Shown here one piece after another: positions 1 to 10,464 of a stretch of DNA of 64,000 nt (position 1 is its first letter; each line of letters begins with the position of its first letter). Origin of the DNA: Marinactinospora thermotolerans DSM 45154 (GTDB lineage Bacteria > Actinomycetota > Actinomycetes > Streptosporangiales > Streptosporangiaceae); NCBI RefSeq assembly GCF_900167435.1, contig NZ_FUWS01000011.1, positions 124,001 through 188,000 on the forward strand. Reading direction: 5' to 3'. The translations under genes and the position numbers were made by a program. The notes under the pieces were generated by a model. It saw only the letters and a list, made by a program, of their open reading frames with translations, did no database searches and was not told the DNA's origin.

Positions 1-1157
1 AGTCCTCCGGCCTGCGCGGCCGGGGCGGGGCCGGCTTCCCGACCGGGATGAAGTGGGGGTTCCTGCCCAAGGACAACCCCAACCCGCGCTACCTCGTCGT
101 CAACGCCGACGAGTCCGAACCGGGCACCTGCAAGGACATCCCGCTGCTGCTCGCCAACCCGCACGCGCTCGTCGAGGGCATCGCGATCGCCTCCTACGCG
201 ATCCGCAGCAACACCGCCTTCGTCTACGTGCGCGGCGAGGTCCTGCACGTCATCCGGCGGCTGCGGCACGCGGTGGCCGAGGCCTATGAGGCGGGGCTGC
301 TCGGCCGGGACGTCCTCGGCAGCGGGTTCGACCTCGACGTGGTCGTCCACGCGGGCGCGGGCGCCTACATCTGCGGCGAGGAGACCGCGCTGCTCGACTC
401 GCTGGAGGGGTACCGCGGCCAGCCCCGGCTCAAGCCGCCCTTCCCCGCCGTGGCCGGCCTGTACGCCTCGCCCACGGTCGTCAACAACGTCGAGTCGATC
501 GCCAGCGTGCCGAGCATCGTGGCCAACGGCGCCGAGTGGTTCACCTCGATGGGCACCGAGAAGTCGGCCGGTTTCGGCTTCTTCTCCCTGTCGGGGCACG
601 TCACCCGGCCCGGCCAGTACGAGGCGCCGCTCGGGGTGACGCTGCGCGAGCTGCTGGACATGGCCGGCGGGATCCGCGCCGGCCACGAGCTGAAGTTCTG
701 GACCCCCGGCGGGTCCTCCACCCCGATCTTCACGGCGGACCACCTGGACACGCCGCTGGACTTCGAATCGGTGGGCGCCGCGGGGTCGATGCTGGGCACC
801 CGCGCGTTGCAGATCTTCGACGAGACGACGTGCGTCGTGCGCGCGGTCGGCAGGTGGATCTCCTTCTACGCCCACGAGTCGTGCGGGAAGTGCACGCCGT
901 GCCGCGAGGGCAACTACTGGATGGTGCAGGTCCTGGAGCGGCTGGAGGACGGCCGGGGCACCGAGGCCGACCTCGACCGGCTGCTGGACATCTGCGACAA
1001 CCTCCTCGGCCGCTCCTTCTGCGCGCTGGGGGACGGCGCGACCAGCCCCGTGACGTCGTCCATCAAGTACTTCCGCCAGGAGTACCTCGACCACCTGGAA
1101 CACGGTGGCTGCCCGTTCGACCACGCCAAGTCGACGGTGTGGGGAGGAGGCCGGTGA
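1..1157 (+). CDS. nuoF: NADH-quinone oxidoreductase subunit F (5' end outside window)
   Basis: This is the flavoprotein subunit of complex I, which takes hydride from NADH through FMN. The frame is already open at base 3 and encodes the glycine-rich [17 protein letters not shown] loop just before the first visible Met (base 48), so the true start lies upstream. The NADH-site segment ICGEETAL is present. The N3 4Fe-4S cluster ligands are visible as [11 protein letters not shown] and a later FCALG. About 385 residues are visible, against roughly 430 for the whole family. It leads a same-strand run nuoF-N; nuoG starts 58 bases downstream. The assignment is secure. Confidence 0.97.
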   Translation, partial: SSGLRGRGGAGFPTGMKWGFLPKDNPNPRYLVVNADESEPGTCKDIPLLLANPHALVEGIAIASYAIRSNTAFVYVRGEVLHVIRRLRHAVAEAYEAGLLGRDVLGSGFDLDVVVHAGAGAYICGEETALLDSLEGYRGQPRLKPPFPAVAGLYASPTVVNNVESIASVPSIVANGAEWFTSMGTEKSAGFGFFSLSGHVTRPGQYEAPLGVTLRELLDMAGGIRAGHELKFWTPGGSSTPIFTADHLDTPLDFESVGAAGSMLGTRALQIFDETTCVVRAVGRWISFYAHESCGKCTPCREGNYWMVQVLERLEDGRGTEADLDRLLDICDNLLGRSFCALGDGATSPVTSSIKYFRQEYLDHLEHGGCPFDHAKSTVWGGGR

Positions 1158-1215
1158 GACCCGACCGGACCACGACCGACACCCACCGGACACGACGGGA
1201 ACGCGAGGAGGAACG

Positions 1216-3705
1216 GTGACCGTCACCACGAACACGACTTCGGGCGGGACGCCCGCAGTCCCCCCGGAGGACCTCGTCACCGTCACCATCGACGGCTTCG
1301 AGATCCAGGTGCCCAAGGGCACCCTGATCATCCGCGCGGCCGAGCTGCTGGGCATCCAGATCCCCCGGTTCTGCGACCACCCGCTGCTCGACCCGGTCGG
1401 CGCGTGCCGCCAGTGCCTGGTCGAGATCCCCGACGCGGGCAACGGGCGGGGAATGCCCAAACCGCAGGCGTCGTGCACGACCACCGTCATGCCGGGCATG
1501 GTCGTCAAGACGCAGCTCACCTCGCCGGTGGCCGAGAAGGCCCAGCGCGGGATCATGGAATTCCTGCTGATCAACCACCCGCTGGACTGCCCGGTCTGCG
1601 ACAAGGGCGGTGAGTGCCCCCTGCAGAACCAGGCCATGTCCACCGGCCAGGGCGAGACCCGCTTCACCGAGACCAAGCGGACCTTCCCCAAGCCGATCCC
1701 GCTGTCCAGCCAGGTGCTGCTGGACCGGGAGCGCTGCATCCAGTGCGCCCGTTGCACCCGGTTCTCCGCCCAGATCGCCGGCGACCCGTTCATCGAGCTG
1801 CTGGAACGCGGCGCCAAGGAACAGGTCGGGATCGCCGAGGGGCAGCCGTTCCAGTCCTACTTCTCCGGCAACACGGTGCAGATCTGCCCGGTCGGCGCGC
1901 TGACCGGCGCGGCCTACCGCTTCCGTTCGCGCCCCTTCGACCTGGTCTCCACGCCCAGCGTGTGCGAGCACTGCGCCTCGGGCTGCGGGCTGCGCACCGA
2001 CCACCGCCGGGGCAAGGTCACCCGGCGGCTCGCCGGTGACGAGCCGCAGGTCAACGAGGAGTGGAACTGCGACAAGGGACGCTGGGCGTTCACCTACGCC
2101 ACGCGCCCCGACCGGTTGACCCGGCCGTTGGTGCGCGACGAGGACAGCCGCGCGCTGGAGGTCGCCTCGTGGCCCGAGGCGCTGAGCGTCGCGGCCCGGG
2201 GACTGGCCCGCGCCGCGGCCACGGGACGGGTCGGCGTCCTCGTCGGCGGGCGGCTCACGCTGGAGGACGCCTACGCCTACAGCAAGTTCGCCCGTGTCGC
2301 GTTGCACACCAACGACATCGACCTGCGGGCCCGGGCGCACAGCGCCGAGGAGGCCGACTTCCTCGCCGCGCGGGTCGCGGGCACGGGGATCGGGGTCTCC
2401 TACGCGGATCTGGAGAAGGCGCCCGCCGTCCTGCTCGCCGGCTTCGAACCCGAGGATGAGTCGCCGATCGTGTTCCTGCGGCTGCGCAAGGCCGTCCGCA
2501 AGAACCGGCTGCGCGTCTACTCCGTCGCCTCCCACGCCGACCGGGGGCTGGCCAAGCTCGACGGCAGGCTCCTGCCGGCCCGGCCGGGGGAGGAGGCCCG
2601 CGCCCTGGACGAACTGGGGACGGTCTGCGCCGAGGCGATCGAGGCGCTGCGCGAACCCGGGGCGGTCATCCTCGTCGGCGAGCGGCTGGCCGAGTCGCCG
2701 GGGGCGCTGTCCTCGGCCGCGCGGCTGGCCGACCGTACCGGCGCCCGGCTCGCCTGGATCCCGCGGCGGGCCGGCGAGCGCGGCGCGATCGAGGCCGGCG
2801 CGCTCCCCAACCTGCTGCCGGTGGGACGGCCGGTCTCCGACGCGACGGCCCGCGCCGAGGTGGCCCGGGTGTGGTCGGTCGGCGACCTGCCCGCCCTCGA
2901 GGGCCGTGACACCGCGGGCATCATCGCCGCGGCGGCGGCCGGCGAACTCGACGCGCTGCTCATCGCGGGCGTCGACCCCGACGACCTGCCCGACCCCGAC
3001 GGCGTCCGCGCCGCGCTGGGCCGGGTCCCGTTCATCGTCAGCCTGGAGCTGCGGGTCAGCGACGTCACCGACCGCGCCGACGTGGTGCTGCCCGTGGCGG
3101 CGGTCGCCGAGAAGTCCGGGACCTTCGTCAACTGGGAAGGCCGCGGCCGTCCGTTCGGCGCGGCGCTGAAGGTCCCCGGCGCGCTCTCGGACCTGCGCGT
3201 GCTCTCGGCGATCGCCGACGAGATGGACGTCCACCTCGGACTGCCCGACGCCACGGCCGCCCGGCGCGAGCTGGACCGCCTGGGGGCCTGGGCCGGCGAC
3301 CGCGTCCCCGACCCGGTCACCCGGCCCGCGGCGCAGGCCGCGCCCGAGGCGGGACAGGCCGTGCTGGCCACCTGGAGCCGTCTCCTCGGGGCCGGCCGGA
3401 TGGAGGACGGGGAGCCCCACCTCGCCGGTACCGCGCGTCCCTCGATCGCGCGGCTGTCCGCGGCCACCGCGGCCGAGATCGGACTGGCCGACGGAGGCCG
3501 GCTCCGGGTCACCGGCCCCGGTGGCTCGGTGAGCGTCCCCGCCGTGGTGACCGAGATGCCGGACCGTGTCGTGTGGTTGCCGGCCACCGCCCGCGACTGC
3601 GCCGCGCGCCGCGAGCTCGGCGCGGGCAACGGCACGGTCGTGTCGCTGGCCGTGGACGACACCGCGCCCGCCGGCGCGGTGACGAGTGCTGGGAGCCGAC
3701 TGTGA
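1216..3705 (+). CDS. nuoG: NADH-quinone oxidoreductase subunit G
   Basis: This is the large iron-sulfur subunit of the complex I peripheral arm (829 aa). The GTG at 1216 was chosen because GAGGAGG lies just upstream and the N-terminus then enters a ferredoxin-like 2Fe-2S domain (GACRQC and a later Cys). Next comes the His/Cys N5 motif ([17 protein letters not shown]), then CIQCARC, then CEHCASGC followed by a distant Cys. That last set is the ligand set of the extra N7 cluster found in only some bacteria. The remainder is a degenerate molybdopterin-oxidoreductase domain. Its TGA overlaps the nuoH GTG, suggesting translational coupling. Confidence 0.96.
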   Translation: MTVTTNTTSGGTPAVPPEDLVTVTIDGFEIQVPKGTLIIRAAELLGIQIPRFCDHPLLDPVGACRQCLVEIPDAGNGRGMPKPQASCTTTVMPGMVVKTQLTSPVAEKAQRGIMEFLLINHPLDCPVCDKGGECPLQNQAMSTGQGETRFTETKRTFPKPIPLSSQVLLDRERCIQCARCTRFSAQIAGDPFIELLERGAKEQVGIAEGQPFQSYFSGNTVQICPVGALTGAAYRFRSRPFDLVSTPSVCEHCASGCGLRTDHRRGKVTRRLAGDEPQVNEEWNCDKGRWAFTYATRPDRLTRPLVRDEDSRALEVASWPEALSVAARGLARAAATGRVGVLVGGRLTLEDAYAYSKFARVALHTNDIDLRARAHSAEEADFLAARVAGTGIGVSYADLEKAPAVLLAGFEPEDESPIVFLRLRKAVRKNRLRVYSVASHADRGLAKLDGRLLPARPGEEARALDELGTVCAEAIEALREPGAVILVGERLAESPGALSSAARLADRTGARLAWIPRRAGERGAIEAGALPNLLPVGRPVSDATARAEVARVWSVGDLPALEGRDTAGIIAAAAAGELDALLIAGVDPDDLPDPDGVRAALGRVPFIVSLELRVSDVTDRADVVLPVAAVAEKSGTFVNWEGRGRPFGAALKVPGALSDLRVLSAIADEMDVHLGLPDATAARRELDRLGAWAGDRVPDPVTRPAAQAAPEAGQAVLATWSRLLGAGRMEDGEPHLAGTARPSIARLSAATAAEIGLADGGRLRVTGPGGSVSVPAVVTEMPDRVVWLPATARDCAARRELGAGNGTVVSLAVDDTAPAGAVTSAGSRL

Positions 3706-5069
3706 CGACCCATCCATCCGTGCACGCAGAGGCGGTCCGGTTGGCCGCGGAGCCGGGGTTCGAGGGCTTCGGGACTGATCCGTGGTGGATCATCCTGATC
3801 AAGGCGCTCGTGATCTTCGTCTTCCTCATGCTCTGCGTCCTCATGATGATCATGGCGGACCGCAAGGTCATGGGGCGCATGCAGCAGCGTCACGGCCCCA
3901 ACCGCCTGGGGCCGTGGGGCCTGTTGCAGTCCCTCGCCGACGGTGTGAAGCTCTCCCTCAAGGAAGACCTCATCCCGCGCAGCGTCGACAAGGTCGTCTA
4001 CATCGCGGCGCCGATGGTCGCGGCGATCCCGGCGTTCCTCGCCTTCTCGGTCATCCCGGTCGGCCCCGAGGTGTCGATGTTCGGGGTCCAGACCCGCCTC
4101 CAGCTCACCGACCTCCCGGTCGCGGTGCTGCTGGTCCTGGCCACCGCCTCGATCGGCGTCTACGGGATCGTGCTGGCGGGCTGGGCGTCCCGCTCGCCCT
4201 ACCCACTGCTCGGCGGACTGCGCGCGTCGGCCCAGGTCATCAGCTACGAGATCGCGATGGGCCTGTCGTTCATCGCGGTGTTCATCTACTCGGGGACGTT
4301 GAGCACCTCGGGGATCGTCGAGGCGCAGCAACCGATCTGGTTCGCGATCATCCTGTTCCCGTCGTTCGTGATCTACCTGATCACGATGGTCGGCGAGACC
4401 AACCGGCTGCCCTTCGACCTCGCCGAGGGCGAGGGGGAGCTGGTCGGCGGGTTCATGACCGAGTACTCCTCGATGAAGTTCACGATGTTCTTCCTCGCCG
4501 AGTACGTCAACATGGTCACCGTCGCGGCGATGTCGGTCACCCTGTTCCTGGGCGGCTACCTCGCGCCCCCGCCGATCACCACCTTCTGGCCGGGCGCCAA
4601 CGAGGGCTGGTGGCCGGTGCTGTGGTGGCTGGCGAAGTTCGCCGCCGTCATGTTCCTGTTCATCTGGCTGCGCGGTTCGCTGCCCCGCGTCCGCTACGAC
4701 CAGCTCATGCAGCTCGGCTGGAAGCTGCTCATCCCGGTGCAGCTCGTCTGGATCACCGCCGTCGCGACGATCCGGGTGCTGCGCAACGAGGGCTACCCGC
4801 CGCTGGTCACGTCCGCCGTCATCGTGGTGTTCTTCCTGGCGGTCCTCGCCGCCCTGCTCGCGATGAGCCGTTCCGCCGAGCGTCGGCAGGCCGCCGAGGC
4901 CGAGGAACGCGCCCGCGACGCGCGGGCCGTGCACGAGGACCCGGCGTACGGGGGCTTCCCCGTGCCGCCCGCCCACGCCCCGCACTACGGCAGCAGCGTG
5001 CCAGCGGAGGAACCCCGGACGGCCCCGCCGGCGCCGTCCGGCAAGCGCGAGGAGGTTACCGGTGCTTGA
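3702..5069 (+). CDS. nuoH: NADH-quinone oxidoreductase subunit H
   Basis: This is the membrane subunit linking the quinone-binding site to the proton pumps. It shows about eight hydrophobic helices, the conserved [16 protein letters not shown] loop and the [13 protein letters not shown] loop that lines the quinone tunnel. The GTG at 3702 overlaps the nuoG stop. At 455 aa it is longer than typical NuoH (about 325-345). The excess is a hydrophilic Ala/Glu/Pro-rich C-terminal tail of roughly 70 residues after the last helix, a feature seen in actinobacterial homologues. It overlaps nuoI by 8 bases. Confidence 0.96.
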   Translation: MTTHPSVHAEAVRLAAEPGFEGFGTDPWWIILIKALVIFVFLMLCVLMMIMADRKVMGRMQQRHGPNRLGPWGLLQSLADGVKLSLKEDLIPRSVDKVVYIAAPMVAAIPAFLAFSVIPVGPEVSMFGVQTRLQLTDLPVAVLLVLATASIGVYGIVLAGWASRSPYPLLGGLRASAQVISYEIAMGLSFIAVFIYSGTLSTSGIVEAQQPIWFAIILFPSFVIYLITMVGETNRLPFDLAEGEGELVGGFMTEYSSMKFTMFFLAEYVNMVTVAAMSVTLFLGGYLAPPPITTFWPGANEGWWPVLWWLAKFAAVMFLFIWLRGSLPRVRYDQLMQLGWKLLIPVQLVWITAVATIRVLRNEGYPPLVTSAVIVVFFLAVLAALLAMSRSAERRQAAEAEERARDARAVHEDPAYGGFPVPPAHAPHYGSSVPAEEPRTAPPAPSGKREEVTGA

Positions 5070-5622
5070 TTGGCTCGATCCCGTCAAGGGGTTCGGCGTC
5101 ACCTTCACGACCATGTTCAAGAAGGTGCCCACGGTCGAGTACCCCGAGGTCAAGGCGCCCACGATGCCGCGTTTCCACGGCCGTCACCAGCTCAACCGCT
5201 GGCCCGACGGCCTGGAGAAGTGCATCGGGTGCGAACTGTGCGCCTGGGCGTGCCCGGCCGACGCCATCTACGTCGAGGGCGGTGACAACACCGAGGAGGA
5301 GCGGTACTCCCCGGGGGAGCGCTATGGCCGCGTCTACCAGATCAACTACCTGCGCTGCATCCTGTGCGGGCTGTGCATCGAGGCCTGCCCCACCCGCGCG
5401 CTGACCATGACCAACGAGTACGAGCTCGCCGACGACGACCGCGAGAGCCTCATCTACACCAAGGAGCAGCTGCTCGCCCCGTTGCTCCCCGGGATGGAGG
5501 CCCCGCCGCACCCGATGCGGCTCGGCGACACCGAGGAGGAGTACTACCGGATGGGCCGCGAGCAGCCCGAGGCCGCCGTGTCCGGCGCCTCCGCGGATAA
5601 GGACAGCGAGGCCGCACGGTGA
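5062..5622 (+). CDS. nuoI: NADH-quinone oxidoreductase subunit I
   Basis: This 8Fe ferredoxin-like subunit carries clusters N6a and N6b, passing electrons from NuoG towards N2 and quinone. The two full 4Fe-4S motifs are [12 protein letters not shown] and [12 protein letters not shown]. The start is the GTG at 5062, preceded by GAGGAGG and lying inside the end of nuoH. At 186 aa it is of normal length, with an acidic C-terminal tail. It overlaps nuoJ by the GTGA arrangement. Confidence 0.96.
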   Translation: MLDWLDPVKGFGVTFTTMFKKVPTVEYPEVKAPTMPRFHGRHQLNRWPDGLEKCIGCELCAWACPADAIYVEGGDNTEEERYSPGERYGRVYQINYLRCILCGLCIEACPTRALTMTNEYELADDDRESLIYTKEQLLAPLLPGMEAPPHPMRLGDTEEEYYRMGREQPEAAVSGASADKDSEAAR

Positions 5623-6542
5623 CTCCCCGACTCCTACAGGAGACGACGACACTCGCCGCCGGACCGGTGTCGGGCGCGGAGGGAACCGCGTTCTGGGTGA
5701 TCGGCGCCATCGTGATCCTGGCCGCCCTGGGGGTCGTGTTCAGCCGCAAGGCCGTCCACTCCGCCCTGATGATGGCCGTGGTCATGATCGGGCTGGCCAT
5801 CTTCTACGGCATCAACCAGGCGCCGTTTTTGATGGTCGTCCAGATCGTCGTCTACACCGGCGCCGTGCTGATGCTCTTCCTGTTCGTGCTCATGCTCGTC
5901 GGCGTGAGCTCGGCGGACTCCCTCGTCGAGACGATCCGGGGACAGCGCCTGCTCACCGCAGTGATCGTGCTGTGCTTCCTCGGCGCCCTGGGCGGCGGGC
6001 TGGCCCGCATCACGGTCGCCGAGCCGGTCGGCCTCGACGCGGGCGTGACCGCCGCGGGGGGCAGCATCCCCTGGATCGCCGGCGAGATCATCTACCGCTA
6101 CGTGATCGCCTTCGAGGCGACCGGCGCACTCCTCATCACCGCGGTGCTCGGCGCCCTGGTGCTGGCCCACACCCAGCGCCTCAAGCGCCGCCGCACCCAG
6201 CGTGAAATGGCGCGCGAGCGCATCCGTGGGGACCACCCCACGCCGCTGCCCGGGCCGGGGACCTACGCCCGGCACAACGCGATCGACATGCCGGCCCTGC
6301 TGCCGGACGGCTCGGTCTCGCAGCTGTCCCTCAACCCGGTCCTGGCCGCGCGCGACCCGCGTGACCAGTCCAAGGTGCCCGAGGACATCCGGCTCACCAC
6401 CGGTCCGGCGCCGCGACGTCCCGTCGCCCCGGAGCCGCCCGAGGGCGCCGCGGAGGTCTCCCGCGAGGAGACCGACGGCGACGGGAGCACGGACGAGAAC
6501 CACGAGAACGGGCAGGAGGCCGAGCGGTCATGGACCCGATGA
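5619..6542 (+). CDS. nuoJ: NADH-quinone oxidoreductase subunit J
   Basis: This membrane subunit has about five helices, with the segment [22 protein letters not shown] typical of NuoJ helix 3, here split by its charged neighbours. At 307 aa it is far longer than E. coli NuoJ (about 184). The extra 120 or so residues are a soluble Arg/Pro/Glu-rich C-terminal extension, as in other actinobacteria. The GTG start overlaps the nuoI TGA, and the end overlaps nuoK by 13 bases. Confidence 0.94.
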   Translation: MTPRLLQETTTLAAGPVSGAEGTAFWVIGAIVILAALGVVFSRKAVHSALMMAVVMIGLAIFYGINQAPFLMVVQIVVYTGAVLMLFLFVLMLVGVSSADSLVETIRGQRLLTAVIVLCFLGALGGGLARITVAEPVGLDAGVTAAGGSIPWIAGEIIYRYVIAFEATGALLITAVLGALVLAHTQRLKRRRTQREMARERIRGDHPTPLPGPGTYARHNAIDMPALLPDGSVSQLSLNPVLAARDPRDQSKVPEDIRLTTGPAPRRPVAPEPPEGAAEVSREETDGDGSTDENHENGQEAERSWTR

Positions 6543-6829
6543 ACTACATCCTGCTCGCCGCGGTCCTGTTCGCCATCGGCGCGGCCGGGGTGCTGGTGCG
6601 GCGCAACGCGATCATCGTCTTCATGTGCGTGGAGTTGATGCTCAACGCCTGCAACCTCGCCTTCGTGGCGTTCGCGCGCATCCACGGCGGTATCGAGGGC
6701 CAGGTCATCGCCTTCTTCGTGATGGTGGTCGCCGCGGCCGAGGTCGTCGTCGGGCTGGCGATCATCATGCAGATCTTCCGAACCCGCAGGTCGGCGTCGG
6801 TCGATGACGCCAACCTGCTCAAGCACTAG
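6530..6829 (+). CDS. nuoK: NADH-quinone oxidoreductase subunit K
   Basis: This small three-helix proton-channel subunit is 99 aa, which is the family length. Conserved glutamates lie in helix 2 ([12 protein letters not shown]) and helix 3 ([11 protein letters not shown]). ATG at 6530 lies inside the end of nuoJ, with GGAGG just upstream. Confidence 0.95.
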   Translation: MDPMNYILLAAVLFAIGAAGVLVRRNAIIVFMCVELMLNACNLAFVAFARIHGGIEGQVIAFFVMVVAAAEVVVGLAIIMQIFRTRRSASVDDANLLKH

Positions 6830-6843
6830 AGGGGCAGGGCGAC

Positions 6844-8793
6844 GTGACGGAAATTCTCGCCGCCGAGCCGCACGCGGTCACCGCCGCGGCCGAGGGAGCG
6901 ATCCTCGCCAACGCCTGGCTCCTGATCGCGTTCCCGCTCGCGGGCGCCGCGATCCTGCTGCTGGGCGGCAGGCGGACCAACGGCTGGGGGCACTGGCTCG
7001 CCATCGCGATGTCGCTGGCCGGCTTCGCGTGGGCGGTACTCGCCCTCGTCCAGCTGCTGGGCCTGGCGCCACAGGAGCGCAGCCGTTCGGCACACGTCTA
7101 CGAGTGGTTCTCGGTCGGCGCGTTCACGGTCGACGTGAACCTGCTCATCGACCCGCTGTCGATCACGTTCGCGCTGCTCATCACCGGCGTCGGATCGCTC
7201 ATCCACATCTACTCCGTGGGCTACATGGCGCACGACGAGAACAGGCGGCGGTTCTTCGCCTACCTCAACCTGTTCGTCGCGGCGATGCTGGTGCTGGTGC
7301 TCGCGGACAACTACGCGCTGCTGTTCCTCGGCTGGGAGGGGGTGGGCCTGGCCTCCTACCTGCTCATCGGTTTCTGGCAGCACAAGCCGTCGGCGGCCGT
7401 CGCGGCCAAGAAGGCGTTCCTCATCAACCGTGTCGGCGACATGGGGCTGCTCATCGCGATCATGCTGATGTTCGCGACGTTTGGCACCCTCTCCTTCGCG
7501 CCGGTGGCCGAGGCGGCCGGTGACGCCGGTCGCGGCGTGATCACCGCGATCGGGCTGCTGCTCCTGCTCGGCGCGTGCGGGAAGTCCGCGCAGCTCCCGT
7601 TGCAGGCCTGGCTCCTCGACGCGATGGAGGGCCCGACCCCGGTGTCGGCGCTCATCCACGCGGCGACGATGGTCACCGCCGGCGTCTACCTCATCGTCCG
7701 CTCCGGCCCGATCTTCGAGGCGGCGCCCTACGCCCAGCTCGTCGTCGCCGCCGTCGGCGCGGCCACCCTGCTCGCCGGCGCGATCATCGGCTGCGCCAAG
7801 GACGACATCAAGAAGGCCCTGGCCGGCTCCACCATGAGCCAGATCGGCTACATGACGCTGGCCGCAGGGCTCGGCCCCATCGGTTACGCCGCCGCCATCG
7901 CGCACCTGGTCACCCACGGCTTCTTCAAGGCGGGGCTGTTCCTCGGCGCCGGGTCGGTCATGCACGGTATGAACGACCAGGTGGACATGCGCAGGTACGG
8001 CGCGCTGCGCAAGGCCATGCCGATCACCTTCGCCACCTTCGGCCTGGGCTACCTGGCGATCATCGGCTTCCCGTTCCTGTCCGGCTGGTGGACCAAGGAG
8101 GGCATCATCGAGGCGGCGTTCGCCTTCGGCGGCGTCACCGGGCAGATCCTCGGCTGGGCGACCCTGATCGGCGCGGGGCTCACCGCGTTCTACATGTCCC
8201 GGGTCATGTTCATGACCTTCTTCGGCACCGCGCGTTGGGACGACGGGGTCCACCCGCACGAGTCCCCGAAGTCGATGACCGTTCCGATGATCGTCTTGGC
8301 CCTCGGCTCGGTCTTCCTCGGCGCGATCCTGGTGTTCGGCTACCGGTTCGCCCACTTCCTGGAGCCGGTCGTCGGGGCGCCGGAACACCACGAGTTCAGC
8401 CTCGCCCACATGTTGACCAGCTGGCCCAGCCTGACCGCGCTGGCGCTCATGGTCGCCGGCGTGGCGTTCGCCTGGGCGCGTTACGGCCGCGCCGAGGTGC
8501 CGCGTACCGCTCCCGCGGGCAACCCGATCACGGTGGCGGCCCGCAACGAGCTCTACGGCAACGCCCTCAACGAGGCCCTCTTCATGCGCCCCGGCCAGCG
8601 GCTCACCGCCGCCGCCGTCGCCTTCGACGACACGGCCGTCGACGGGGTGGTCAGGGGGGTCGCCGAGGGAGTGCGCCAGAGCTCGCAGGGGCTGCGCCAG
8701 ACGCAGACCGGGTTCGCCCGCTCCTACGCGCTGACCATGGTGTTCGGCGCGGCCGTGGTGGTCGCCACGATGCTGGGGGTGGGCGTTGCCTAG
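6844..8793 (+). CDS. nuoL: NADH-quinone oxidoreductase subunit L
   Basis: This is the distal antiporter-like proton-pumping subunit (649 aa). It carries the core motifs [37 protein letters not shown] and [10 protein letters not shown], and a C-terminal piston-helix region. GTG 6844 follows GAGGGGCAGG. It is followed by 111 untranslated bases containing a hairpin, the only real gap among nuoH-N. Confidence 0.96.
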   Translation: MTEILAAEPHAVTAAAEGAILANAWLLIAFPLAGAAILLLGGRRTNGWGHWLAIAMSLAGFAWAVLALVQLLGLAPQERSRSAHVYEWFSVGAFTVDVNLLIDPLSITFALLITGVGSLIHIYSVGYMAHDENRRRFFAYLNLFVAAMLVLVLADNYALLFLGWEGVGLASYLLIGFWQHKPSAAVAAKKAFLINRVGDMGLLIAIMLMFATFGTLSFAPVAEAAGDAGRGVITAIGLLLLLGACGKSAQLPLQAWLLDAMEGPTPVSALIHAATMVTAGVYLIVRSGPIFEAAPYAQLVVAAVGAATLLAGAIIGCAKDDIKKALAGSTMSQIGYMTLAAGLGPIGYAAAIAHLVTHGFFKAGLFLGAGSVMHGMNDQVDMRRYGALRKAMPITFATFGLGYLAIIGFPFLSGWWTKEGIIEAAFAFGGVTGQILGWATLIGAGLTAFYMSRVMFMTFFGTARWDDGVHPHESPKSMTVPMIVLALGSVFLGAILVFGYRFAHFLEPVVGAPEHHEFSLAHMLTSWPSLTALALMVAGVAFAWARYGRAEVPRTAPAGNPITVAARNELYGNALNEALFMRPGQRLTAAAVAFDDTAVDGVVRGVAEGVRQSSQGLRQTQTGFARSYALTMVFGAAVVVATMLGVGVA

Positions 8794-8810
8794 ACAGCAC
8801 ACCGCCGTCA

Positions 8811-8841
8811 CCGTCCCCCGAAGCCGTCTTCGGGGGGACGG
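8811..8841 (+). other. Intra-operon hairpin between nuoL and nuoM
   Basis: Arms CCGTCCCCCGAAG and CTTCGGGGGGACGG, separated by four bases, form a 13-bp stem with one bulged G. There is no following T tract. It sits in the only sizeable gap of the operon, so partial termination or an RNA-processing/stability element are both possible. The structure is seen; its role is inference. Confidence 0.45.
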
Positions 8842-8904
8842 GCCGGCCCCGGCCTGCGCGCCGGCGATCCAGCGCACGTTCCGACCCAGCACGCGAGGAA
8901 CCCG

Positions 8905-10464
8905 ATGACGATTCCCTGGCTGACCCTGGCCATCGCCCTACCCGCCCTCGGTGGGCTGGGCGTGGCGCTGCTCCCACGCGACCGGGCCGAGACGGCCAAG
9001 CGGGTGACGCTCGGTGTCACGCTCGCCACGCTGGTCCTGCTCCTCGCCATGGCGTCGCGCTTCGACCCGTCGGGCGCCCGGTTGCAGTTCACCGAGGTGT
9101 ACCCGTGGATCCCCCGCTTCGGGGTGCACTACGCGCTCGGCGTGGACGGCATCGCGCTGGTGCTGATCCTGCTGTCCGCGCTGCTCGTACCCCTGGTGGT
9201 CCTGGCGGCGTGGAACGAGAACGACGACGCCGAGGACCGCGGGAAGGGCTACTTCGCCCTGATCCTGGTCCTTGAGGCGATGATGATCGGGGTCTTCGCG
9301 GCCACCGACGTCTTCCTGTTCTACGTCCTCTTCGAGGCGATGCTCATCCCGGTCTACTTCATGATCGGGCGTTACGGGCGCGGCGCGCAGCGCCGTGCCG
9401 CCGCGGTGAAGTTCCTGCTCTACAGCCTCTTCGGCGGCCTGCTGATGCTGGTGTCGGTGATTGGCGTGTACGCGCTGAGCTCCGGCGCCGGCCAGGGCAC
9501 GTTCCTGTGGTCGGAACTGGCCGGCCCCGAGGGCCTGCTCGCGGGGATCGACCCGGCCACCGCGAAGTGGCTGTTCCTCGGCTTCTTCGTGGCCTTCGCG
9601 ATCAAGGCCCCGATGTGGCCGGTGCACACGTGGCTGCCCTCGGCGGCCGGATCGTCGCGGCCGGGGACCGCGGTGCTGCTGGTCGGGGTGCTGGACAAGG
9701 TCGGCACCTACGGCATGCTGCGCTACTGCCTGGAGCTCTTCCCCGGCGCGGCGACCTGGTTCGTGTGGCCCGTCATCGTCTTGAGCCTGGTGAGCATCGT
9801 CTACGGCGCGGTGGTCGCCATCGGCCAGAGCGACATGCTGCGGCTCATCGCCTACACCTCGGTGTCGCACTTCGGGTTCATCACGCTGGGGATCTTCGCG
9901 ATGACCTCCCAGGGGCAGTCCGGCGCCGCGCTGTACATGGTCAACCACGGCTTCTCGACGGGCGCGCTGTTCCTGATCGTGGGCTTCCTCATCGCCCGGC
10001 GTGGGTCCGCCGAGATCGCCGACTACGGGGGGGTGCAGAAGGCCGCCCCGGTCCTGGCCGGAACGTTCCTGGTGGCGGGCCTGTCCAGCCTGGCGCTTCC
10101 GGGACTGTCGCCGTTCGTCAGCGAGTTCCTGGTGTTCGTCGGCACGTTCACGGCCTACCCGGTTCCCGCCGTCATCGCCAGCGTCGGCGTGGTCCTGGCC
10201 GCCCTGTACATCCTGTGGATGTACCAGCGCACCATGACCGGACCGCTTCCCCAGGACAGGCCGGCCCCGCGCGACCTGTCGGGGCGCGAACTGTGGGCCG
10301 TCGGCCCGCTCATCGCGCTGATCGTGCTGTTCGGCCTCTACCCCCAGCCGCTGCTCGACGTCATCAACCCGGCTGTCGAGCAGACCATGCAGCAGATTGA
10401 CGTCACCGATCCCGCTCCGGCGCTCGACCAGGTCGCCGGCGGGCAGGAAGGAGCGGGCGAGTGA
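8905..10464 (+). CDS. nuoM: NADH-quinone oxidoreductase subunit M
   Basis: This is the antiporter-like proton-pumping subunit (519 aa). Key segments are FYVLFEAMLIPVYFMIGRYG (helix-5 Glu) and APMWPVHTWLPSAAGSSRPGT, whose Lys and Pro residues belong to the proton path; this loop usually reads LPDAHTEAPT, so the SSRPGT variant is mildly unusual. ATG 8905 has GAGGA upstream. The final GTGA is shared with the nuoN start. Confidence 0.95.
   Translation: MTIPWLTLAIALPALGGLGVALLPRDRAETAKRVTLGVTLATLVLLLAMASRFDPSGARLQFTEVYPWIPRFGVHYALGVDGIALVLILLSALLVPLVVLAAWNENDDAEDRGKGYFALILVLEAMMIGVFAATDVFLFYVLFEAMLIPVYFMIGRYGRGAQRRAAAVKFLLYSLFGGLLMLVSVIGVYALSSGAGQGTFLWSELAGPEGLLAGIDPATAKWLFLGFFVAFAIKAPMWPVHTWLPSAAGSSRPGTAVLLVGVLDKVGTYGMLRYCLELFPGAATWFVWPVIVLSLVSIVYGAVVAIGQSDMLRLIAYTSVSHFGFITLGIFAMTSQGQSGAALYMVNHGFSTGALFLIVGFLIARRGSAEIADYGGVQKAAPVLAGTFLVAGLSSLALPGLSPFVSEFLVFVGTFTAYPVPAVIASVGVVLAALYILWMYQRTMTGPLPQDRPAPRDLSGRELWAVGPLIALIVLFGLYPQPLLDVINPAVEQTMQQIDVTDPAPALDQVAGGQEGAGE

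Noticed and set aside
1063-3717. Very long minus-strand open frame opposite nuoG (884 codons)
   Set aside because: It mirrors nuoG in GC-rich DNA, is rich in Arg/Gly/Ala/Pro, and has no domain. Third-position GC explains the lack of stops.
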